Shown piece by piece: positions 57,766-64,000 of a DNA stretch of 64,000 nt (positions are counted from its first letter, which is position 1; the number at the start of each line of letters is the position of its first letter). This DNA is from DAHUYF01 sp963838385 (GTDB lineage: Bacteria; Pseudomonadota; Alphaproteobacteria; ATCC43930; CGMCC-115725). The DNA is taken from positions 176,934 to 240,933 of the forward strand of contig CAWIRE010000012.1 in the NCBI GenBank assembly GCA_963838385.1, written 5' to 3'. The position numbers were made by a program, and so were the translations under genes. The notes under the pieces were generated by a model. That model was not told the origin of the DNA. It ran no database searches and saw only the letters and a list, made by a program, of their open reading frames with translations.

Positions 57766-59214
57766 CTACAAGCCGTTGCCGGCTTTTGCGTCCTTGGGCG
57801 GATCGATCGCCGAGGCCTCGCCGGTCCAGCCGCCGCCGAGCGCCTGGAACAATCCCACCACCGCCTGCAGATAGGCGAGCCGGTCCTGCACCAGCGTCGT
57901 CTCCGCCGGGAAGAGCGCGTTCTCGGTCGTCAGCACCGTGAGCAGCGTGACCGTGCCGCCCTGGTACTGCGCCTCGGAGATCTGATAGGCAAGCCGCGCC
58001 TTCGCCACCGTGTCTTCCTGGTCCTCGAGCTGCTCCGCGGTCTTGCGCGTGGCGATCAGCGCGTTCTCGACGTCGCTGAAGGCGGAGATCACCGTCTTGC
58101 GGTAATCGGCGACCAGCTGCTCGTATTGCGCCTTCGACAGCTGCAGCGCTCCTTCGAGCGCGCCGCCTTCGTAGATCGGCTGGGTGAAGCCCGCCGCAAC
58201 GTTGTAGATGCGCGAGCTCGCCTGCAGCAGCGAGCCGAGCGCGACGCTCTCGAAGCCGCCGGCCGCGGTCAGCGTGATGTTGGGGAAGAAATCGGCGCGC
58301 GCCACCTTGATGTTGGCGTTGGCGGCGACGAGCTGCGCCTCGGCCTCGCTGACATCCGGGCGCCGCGCCAGCAGCTCTGAGGGCAGGCCCGGCGTCACCT
58401 TCGGCACCGTGAGCGTGGCGAGCCCTCCCTCCGGCATCTTGACCCGTTCCGGCGTCTCGCCCAGCAGGATGGCGAGCGCGTTCAGATTCTGCACCAGCTG
58501 CTGCTGCAGCGGCGGGATCGCGGCGCGCTGCTGCGCCACCACGGTCTGCTGCTGCGTCACGTCGAGCTGGGTCGCGGTTCCCGCCGACTGCTGCGCCGCC
58601 ACGCCCTTCAGCGCGTCCCGGGCGGTGGCGAGGTTGTCCTCAGCCACGCGGATCTCCTCCTGCAGCGCCAGGATCTGGAAGTAGGTGTTGGCGACGCTGG
58701 TCTCTACGGTGAGTGCCACCACCTGCTTGGCGTAGCGGCTGGCCAGCGCCGAGGCCTTGGCGCCTTCGAGCGCGGCGTGGTTCTTGTCCCAGAAGTCGAT
58801 CTCGTAGCTGACCGAGGGCTCGATCAGGAAATCGTTGAAGGAGAAGCTCTGCGCCCCCAGCGACTCGCGCACCCGGCCGGCGCTGCCGGTGAGGCCGACC
58901 GTGGGCAGCAGGGAGGCGCCGGTGATGCGCACCTGCGCGTCGGCCTGGCGCACCGCCGCCACCGCCGCCGCCAGATCGTAGTTCGCCGCCTGCGCCCGCG
59001 CCATCAGCGCGTCGAGCTCCGCCGAGCCGAAGCCGCGCCACCAATCGGCCGCCGGCCATGCCGCTCCGCTCTTCATCTCGCGCCATTGCGTCGGCACGGT
59101 GATCGCCGGCCGCTTGTAGTCGGGGCCGAGATCGCAGCCCGCCGGCAGCACGGCCGCCGCCAGGATCAGGGCGGCGCGCAGGCACCGCCGGAGCCGAGGC
59201 GTCCTGGCGATCAT
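57766..59214 (-). CDS. RND efflux outer membrane lipoprotein (NodT family)
   Basis: The 482-residue protein is a TolC-like outer membrane channel of the NodT/OprM group. It has a lipoprotein signal (AVLPAGCDLGPDYKRPAI, Cys27), WWRGFGSAELDALMARAQAANYDLAAAVAAVRQADAQVRI and the inner repeat typical of the family, ending near ALGGGWTGEAS. It is the last gene of the minus-strand efflux operon and its ATG overlaps the stop of the small membrane protein gene. Confidence 0.93.
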   Translation of the reverse strand: MIARTPRLRRCLRAALILAAAVLPAGCDLGPDYKRPAITVPTQWREMKSGAAWPAADWWRGFGSAELDALMARAQAANYDLAAAVAAVRQADAQVRITGASLLPTVGLTGSAGRVRESLGAQSFSFNDFLIEPSVSYEIDFWDKNHAALEGAKASALASRYAKQVVALTVETSVANTYFQILALQEEIRVAEDNLATARDALKGVAAQQSAGTATQLDVTQQQTVVAQQRAAIPPLQQQLVQNLNALAILLGETPERVKMPEGGLATLTVPKVTPGLPSELLARRPDVSEAEAQLVAANANIKVARADFFPNITLTAAGGFESVALGSLLQASSRIYNVAAGFTQPIYEGGALEGALQLSKAQYEQLVADYRKTVISAFSDVENALIATRKTAEQLEDQEDTVAKARLAYQISEAQYQGGTVTLLTVLTTENALFPAETTLVQDRLAYLQAVVGLFQALGGGWTGEASAIDPPKDAKAGNGL

Positions 59215-59405
59215 TCGTCGGAGGGCTCGATCGGCGCGCAATTGGTGCGGCCGGACATGAGGCAATCCTGCAGATTGGAGGCGGAGCGAAGCTCGCGCAC
59301 CAGCAGCAGGCAGGCCACCGCCAGGAACAGGATCACCGCCACGCCCGCGAGGCTGCGCGTGATCCGGTTGTCGTCGTCATCGTCATCGTCGCCGCGCCGG
59401 ATCAT
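59211..59405 (-). CDS. Small single-pass membrane protein with an Asp run
   Basis: The 64-residue protein starts MIRRGDDDDDDDNRITRS, has one hydrophobic helix (about 19-38, LAGVAVILFLAVACLLLVREL) and a short C-terminal tail with two Cys (NLQDCLMSGRTNC). It overlaps the outer membrane factor gene by four bases (ATGA) and follows the pump stop by six, so it belongs to the efflux operon. Function is unknown; by place and size it could be a small pump-associated subunit. Confidence 0.75.
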   Translation of the reverse strand: MIRRGDDDDDDDNRITRSLAGVAVILFLAVACLLLVRELRSASNLQDCLMSGRTNCAPIEPSDE

Positions 59406-59411
59406 CGCCGC

Positions 59412-62400
59412 TCACTCGCCGGGCACGTTGACCGGATGACCGACCTGCCGCCGGCGGCCGCCGGCGAGCCACAGCACGGCCCGGTCGAGATAGAGATAGA
59501 TCACCGGCGTCGTATAGAGCGTCAGCACCTGCGAGACGAGGAGCCCGCCGACGATGGCGATGCCGAGCGGCCGGCGCAGCTCGGAGCCGGCGCCATGCGA
59601 CGACCGCCAGCGGCAGGCCGCCGAGCAGCGCCGCCATCGTCGTCATCATGATCGGCCGGAAGCGCAGCAAACACGCTTGGTGGATCGATTCCAGCGAGCT
59701 CTTGCCCTCGTTGCGCTCCGCCTCCAGCGCGAAGTCGATCATCATGATCGCGTTCTTCTTGACGATGCCGATGAGCAGGATGATGCCGATGATGGCGATG
59801 ACGCTGAGATCGTAGCGGCACACCATCAGCATGATCAGCGCGCCCACCCCGGCCGAAGGCAGCGCCGAGAGGATCGTGATCGGATGGATGTAGCTCTCGT
59901 AGAGCATGCCGAGCACGATGTAGACCACGAAGATCGCCGCCAGCACCAGCAGCGGCGTCGAGCTCAGCGACGACTGGAAGGCCTGCGCCGTGCCCTGGAA
60001 CGCGCCCTGCAAGCGTCGCCGGCACGCGCAGCTGCTCCTGCATCGCCTGGATGCGGTCGACCGCCTGCCCGAGCGCGAAGCCCGGCGAGACGTTGAAGGA
60101 CAGCGTCACCGACGGGAACTGGCCCTGATGATTGACGGTCAGCGGCTCGATCTTGTTGACGAAATGCACCACCGCGCTCAGCGGGATCTGCGCGCCGCCG
60201 GCGCCGATCAGGTAGATGCGCGACAGCGCCGCCGGATCGTCCTGGAACTGCGGCAGGACCTCGAGGATGAGCCGGTACTGGTTGGTCGCGGTGTAGATCG
60301 GCGCGATCTGTCGCTGGCCGAAGGCGTCGTAGAGGGTGTTGTCGATGAGCGACATGGAGAGGCCGAGGCGATAGGCGGTCGCCCGGTCGACCTCGACCGC
60401 GATGTGCGGCGCGGCGATCTGCTGGTCGGTGGCGACGTCCTGCAACTCGCGCATCTGCTTCATGTGCTGCTCGATGATCGGCGCCCAGTGGTTGAGCTCC
60501 TCGGTGTTGGTGTCGCTCAACGTGTACTGGTACTCGGTCTGGGTGAGGCGGGCGCCGATCTGGATGTCCTGGCCCGCCTGCATGTAGAAGCGCGCGCCCT
60601 CGACCTGGGCGACTTGGGGCCTGAGGCGCTGGATGATCTGCTGCGCGGTGGCCTTGCGCTCGTCGAAGGGCTTGAGCTGGACGAACATGCGCGCCGTGTT
60701 CTCGGCCGCGTTGTTGCCGGTGGCGCCGACGAAGCCCACCACCGCCTGCACGCCGGGATCGCGCCGGATGATGGCGGAGAGCTGCTCCTCGAGCTTGGCG
60801 GTGGCTGCGAACGAGCTGTCCTGCCGCGCCTCGGCCTGGCCGAAGATGAAGCCGGTGTCCTGCTCAGGGAAGAAGCCCTTGGGGATGTAGACGTAGAGCA
60901 CGCCGGTGACGACGATGAGACCGAGGGTGATCACCAGCATCGACAGCTGGTGGCGGAACACCCATTTGAGGCCGCTGTCGTAGACCTCGAGCATGCGGTC
61001 GAAGAAGTGCTCGGTCATGCGGTTGAGCCGGCCGCCGCTGCCGTGTTTCTCGCGCCGCAGGAACTGCGCGCACATCACCGGCGTCAGCGTCAGCGACACG
61101 AAGGCGGACACCACCACCGCCGTCGTCACCGTCATGGCGAATTCGCGGAAGAGGCGGCCGATGATCCCCGACATGAACAGCAGCGGGATGAACACCGCGA
61201 TGAGCGAGAAAGTGATCGAGATGATGGTGAAGCCGATCTGCCCCGCGCCCTTGAGCGCCGCGTCGAACGGCCGGTCGCCCATCTCGATGTAGCGCACGAC
61301 GTTCTCGATCATCACGATGGCGTCGTCGACGACGAAGCCCACCGCGATCGTCAGCCCCATCAGCGACAAATTGTCGAGGCTGTAGCCCATCACGTACATG
61401 ACGCCGAAGGTGCCGACCAGCGACAGCGGCACCGCGACCGCCGGGATGATCGTCGCCCAGAGCTTGCGCAGGAAGACGAAGATCACCATCACCACCAGCG
61501 CGCAGGTGATGAGCAGCGTGATCTCAACGTCCTGGACCGAGGCGCGGATGCTCCCGGAGCGATCCGAGAGCAGATCGACATGCACCGCGGGCGGGATCGA
61601 TTCGATCAGGCCCGGCATTATCGCCTTGATCTTGTCGACGATGGCGATGGTGTTGGCGCCGGGCTGACGATAGATCAGCAGCAGCTCGGCGTGCTTGCCG
61701 TTGAACCAGGCGCCGGTGCGCGGATATTGCGAGCTGTCGATGGCGTCGCCGATGTCCTTGACCCGCACCGGCGCGCCGTTGCGGTAGGCGATGATGACGT
61801 CGCGATAGGCGTCGGCGGTGAAGAGCTGGTCGTTGGTGTCGAGCGTATAGGTCTGGTGCGTGCCTTCGAGCGTGCCCTTGGGCTGGTCGAGCGTGGCCGA
61901 GACCAGCGCGTTGCGCACGTCCTCGAGCCCGAGCCCCTTGGCGGCGAGCGACACGGGGTTGACCTGGACGTGCGCCGCGTATTGCTGCTCTCCGGCGATG
62001 ATCACCTGTGCGACGCCGTCCACCTGCGACAGCTTCTGCGCCAGGATGGTGTAGGCGTAGTCGTCGACGCGGTAGAGCGGCATCGCGTCGGACCAGATCC
62101 CGTAGATCAGGACCGATCGATCCGCCGGGTTGACCTTGCGGTAGGTCGGCGGGTTCGGCAGGCTCGGCGGCAGCAGCCCGCCCGCCGCGTTGATCGCCGT
62201 CTGCACGTCCTCGGCCGCGCCGTCGATGTTGCGGCTCAGCTCGAACTGCAGCGTGATCACCGTGGTGCCGAGGCCGCTGGTCGAGGTCATCTGGGTGAGG
62301 CCGGGGATCGCCGCGAAGTACTGCTCGAGCGGCGTCGCCACCGAGGACGCCATGGTGTCGGGGCTGGCGCCGGGGAACTGTGCCGACACGGTGATGGTGG

Positions 62401-62527
62401 GGAAATCGACCTGGGGCAGCGCCGCCACCGGCAGGAGCTGATAGGTCGCGGTGCCGAAGACGAGAATGCCGAGCATCAGCAGCGAGGTCGCGATCGGCCG
62501 GCGGATGAAGGCCTCGGAGATGTTCAC
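59412..62527 (-). CDS. RND multidrug efflux permease, two frameshifts
   Basis: The inner membrane pump starts MNISEAFIRRPIATSLLMLGILVFG and has the HAE1/MdtBC-like features PQVDFPTITVSAQFPGASPDTMASSVATPLEQ, the TM4 charged motif FVVDDAIVMIENVVRYIEMG and a second half with SLIAVFIPLLFMSGIIGRLFREFA. Near 60015 and near 59598 the reading frame changes by one base; the family sequence continues (FQGTAQAFQSSL, then AAPSCAGRS in the other frame) to a TGA at 59412-59414. Combined length is about 1038 residues, normal for RND pumps. The indels are probably base-call errors. Confidence 0.9.
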
Positions 62528-62566
62528 GGGCGTGCCCTGCTGCTGTCGCTGCCGGAAAGCGCGCGC

Positions 62567-63736
62567 TCAGCCGGCCCCGGCCGGGCCGGCGGCGGTCGCC
62601 GGCGTCGCGGGACGGATCTTGATCTTGGCGCCGTCGGTTAGCCGGTACTGTCCTTCGACCACGACCTTGTCGCCGGCGGCAAGCCCTTTGGCGATGACCG
62701 CGATCTGATCCTGCACCGATACCACCTCGACGCTGCGGCGCTCGACGGTGTCGTCCGGCTTGATGACATAGACGTAGTCGCCGTCGGGCCCGTGCATCAC
62801 CGTCTGCGCCGGCACGGTGACGGCGTTCTCGCGCTCCGCCAGCACGAGGCGCGCATTGACGAACTCGCCCGGCCACAGCCGCTCGTCCTGGTTCGCGAAG
62901 GTGCCTTTGAGCTGGACCGTGCCGGTGGTCGCGTCCACCTGGTTGTTGATCAGCGTGAGCTCGCCCTCGGAGAGCAGCGTCTTGTCGTCGCTGGCATAGG
63001 CGAGCACGGCGAGCGGCTTCTTCGCCTGGTTGCGGCGGATCGCGTCGAGCTGGTCCTGCGGCACCGGGAAATCGACGTAGATCGGCTTGATCTGCGCGAT
63101 CGTGACCAGCGCCGTGCCCTGCGAGGCCTGCACGAAATTGCCGGGATCGACCAGCCGCGCCCCGGTGCGGCCGTCGATCGGCGAGCGCACATCGGCATAG
63201 GTCAGGTTGAGCGCATCGGCCTCGATCACCGCCTGGTCCGCCTTGACCGTGGCCTGGAGCTGCGCCACCAGCGCCTTCTGGTCGTCATAGGCCTGCTTGG
63301 TCTGGTAGCCCGGCCCGACCAGCCCGGCATAGCGCTTGAGGTCGACCTCGGCGCCGGCGAGCTGCGCTTCGTCCTTCTGCTGCGTCGCCTTCGCCTGGTC
63401 GAGCGCCGCCTGGAACGGCCGGGGATCGATCTGGAGCAGGCGGTCGCCGGCCTTGACCTCCTGCCCCTCGCGATAGAACACCTGCATGATCTCGCCGTCG
63501 ACGCGGGTGCGGACGGTGACCATGTAATGCGCCTGCACGGTGCCGAGCCCGCGCACATAGACCGGGACGTTCCGGGTCTCGGCGGTGCCGGCGGTGACCG
63601 GGATCTCCTGCTGCCGCGCCGGCCCCGCGGCTTTGGCATGCTCGGACCAGTCGATCGAGCGCCAGACCGCGACCCCGGCGGCCAGCATCGCGGCCAGGGG
63701 AAGGACGACGCCGAGTCGCGGTAGTTTCGTTTTCAT
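62567..63736 (-). CDS. RND efflux periplasmic adaptor (MdtA/AcrA type)
   Basis: The 389-residue membrane fusion protein has an N-terminal membrane anchor (about 7-26), VPVYVRGLGTVQAHYMVTVRTRVDGEIMQVFYREGQEVKAGDRLLQIDPRPFQAALDQAKA (lipoyl half), a helical hairpin, LTYADVRSPIDGRTGARLVDPGNFVQA (second lipoyl half) and the beta-barrel and proximal domains. It is the first gene of the operon and lies 39 bases before the pump gene. Confidence 0.94.
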   Translation of the reverse strand: MKTKLPRLGVVLPLAAMLAAGVAVWRSIDWSEHAKAAGPARQQEIPVTAGTAETRNVPVYVRGLGTVQAHYMVTVRTRVDGEIMQVFYREGQEVKAGDRLLQIDPRPFQAALDQAKATQQKDEAQLAGAEVDLKRYAGLVGPGYQTKQAYDDQKALVAQLQATVKADQAVIEADALNLTYADVRSPIDGRTGARLVDPGNFVQASQGTALVTIAQIKPIYVDFPVPQDQLDAIRRNQAKKPLAVLAYASDDKTLLSEGELTLINNQVDATTGTVQLKGTFANQDERLWPGEFVNARLVLAERENAVTVPAQTVMHGPDGDYVYVIKPDDTVERRSVEVVSVQDQIAVIAKGLAAGDKVVVEGQYRLTDGAKIKIRPATPATAAGPAGAG

Positions 63737-63765
63737 CGCCTGTTTGCAGGGGAGGCTAGAGGAAT

Positions 63766-63783
63766 ATTGCTGTCATATGCAAT
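63766..63783. promoter_or_regulatory. Inverted repeat upstream of the efflux operon
   Basis: ATTGCTGTCATATGCAAT has perfect 5-bp arms (ATTGC and GCAAT) around eight bases and lies 30 bases before the adaptor start in an AT-rich stretch. It is placed where an operator for a repressor of the efflux operon would be expected. No regulator gene is seen within the window. Confidence 0.35.
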
Positions 63784-63964
63784 GTTTATGGCCCCTATCC
63801 CTGGCGCCGGCCCGGCGCCGGCGCATCCCTCGCATTCCCTGGACGCCGGGACCCCCGCGCCGCGCCTCGCACGCCGCGGTATGCCATCGGCACGTCGCGG
63901 GCGCTGCCGGCGATCCCGTTCGGGGATGCGGCCGGCCGAAGGAGATGTCGGCGATCGCTGAAGC

Positions 63965-64000
63965 TGGCGGACCCGGCGAGATTCGAACTCACGACCTCTG
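63965..64000 (-). tRNA. tRNA gene, 3' part (cut by window end)
   Basis: On the minus strand the window ends inside a tRNA. The visible part has an encoded CCA end (63965-63967), discriminator G, acceptor 3' strand CGGGTCC, and a T arm with stem GTGAG, loop TTCGAAT and stem CTCGC, preceded by a five-base variable loop AGGTC. The anticodon lies beyond the window, so the amino acid cannot be named; the short variable loop rules out serine and leucine. Confidence 0.9.

Noticed and set aside
59990..62641. An 883-codon open frame on the plus strand
   Set aside because: It is antisense to the RND pump, has charge-rich composition typical of shadow frames and no recognisable domain.
63795..63992. 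Short ORF on the minus strand overlapping the tRNA
   Set aside because: It overlaps the tRNA 3' end and has only Arg/Ala/Gly-rich shadow composition.
1..64000. CRISPR array, prophage, integrase or plasmid origin
   Set aside because: No regularly spaced repeats, phage structural genes, recombinases or replication initiator genes are visible; the repeats present are irregular palindromes.

Overview
The window is a high-GC, gene-dense chromosomal segment. Its gene content suggests an alphaproteobacterium, probably related to the Rhodospirillales: a CobI/CbiG-CobJ/CobM/CobK/CbiD corrin pathway, a RutR-type pyrimidine regulator next to a reductive Pyd pathway, and a set of palindromic repeats. 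The species cannot be named from the sequence alone. About 60 protein genes and the 3' part of one tRNA gene are supported. I see no CRISPR array, prophage, integrase or rRNA. Four otherwise good genes (cbiG-cobJ, pepN, a molybdopterin oxidoreductase and an RND pump) carry about nine frameshifts in total; base-call or assembly errors are the simplest explanation, but the four clustered in cbiG-cobJ deserve checking.

Layout. 1-9.8 kb: cobalamin synthesis (cobI end, cbiG-cobJ fusion, cobM on +; cbiD and cobK on -; cobA on +), interrupted by a 340-bp MITE-like element at the end of cobI, by pepN, by a single-domain response regulator and by a periplasmic ankyrin protein. 9.9-11.7 kb: stress-type protein, cupin, and a bfd-bfr iron-storage pair behind a Fur-like site. 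11.7-14.1 kb: molybdopterin oxidoreductase. 14.2-22.6 kb: two divergent operons (FAD monooxygenase, DUF169, LVIVD propeller, OsmC, SDR on -; TetR, carotenoid oxygenase, membrane protein, nitronate monooxygenase on +) meeting at a perfect operator that lies inside an apparently leaderless promoter. 22.6-30.1 kb: a promoter, 31-codon ORF and terminator unit, a methyltransferase, a metal-chelate ABC transporter, a CoA-transferase, an SRPBCC protein, a class III cyclase and a His/Gly-rich lipoprotein.

30.4-45 kb: a GMC oxidoreductase, then a complete reductive pyrimidine catabolic cluster: PreT/PreA dihydropyrimidine dehydrogenase, dihydropyrimidinase, two unrelated candidate N-carbamoyl-beta-alanine hydrolases, a beta-alanine-type transaminase, a RutR-like regulator with recognisable operators, and an NMT1/THI5-type ABC importer.

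45-53.6 kb: an amide uptake and hydrolysis island: a five-gene Urt/Fmd-type ABC transporter, AmiC and AmiR (ANTAR) homologues, and an AmiE aliphatic amidase. Both the transporter operon and amiE are preceded by leaders with paired hexaloop hairpins followed by an intrinsic terminator, the architecture recognised by ANTAR antiterminators. One cytoplasmic amide sensor therefore probably controls both uptake and hydrolysis through RNA. 53.6-57.2 kb: a DUF559 nuclease gene bracketed by an inverted pair of palindromic repeats, then a CbbQ/CbbO (MoxR AAA+ and VWA) pair. 57.3-63.7 kb: a small exported protein and an RND efflux operon (adaptor, pump, small Asp-rich membrane protein, outer membrane factor). 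The window ends inside a tRNA gene on the minus strand.
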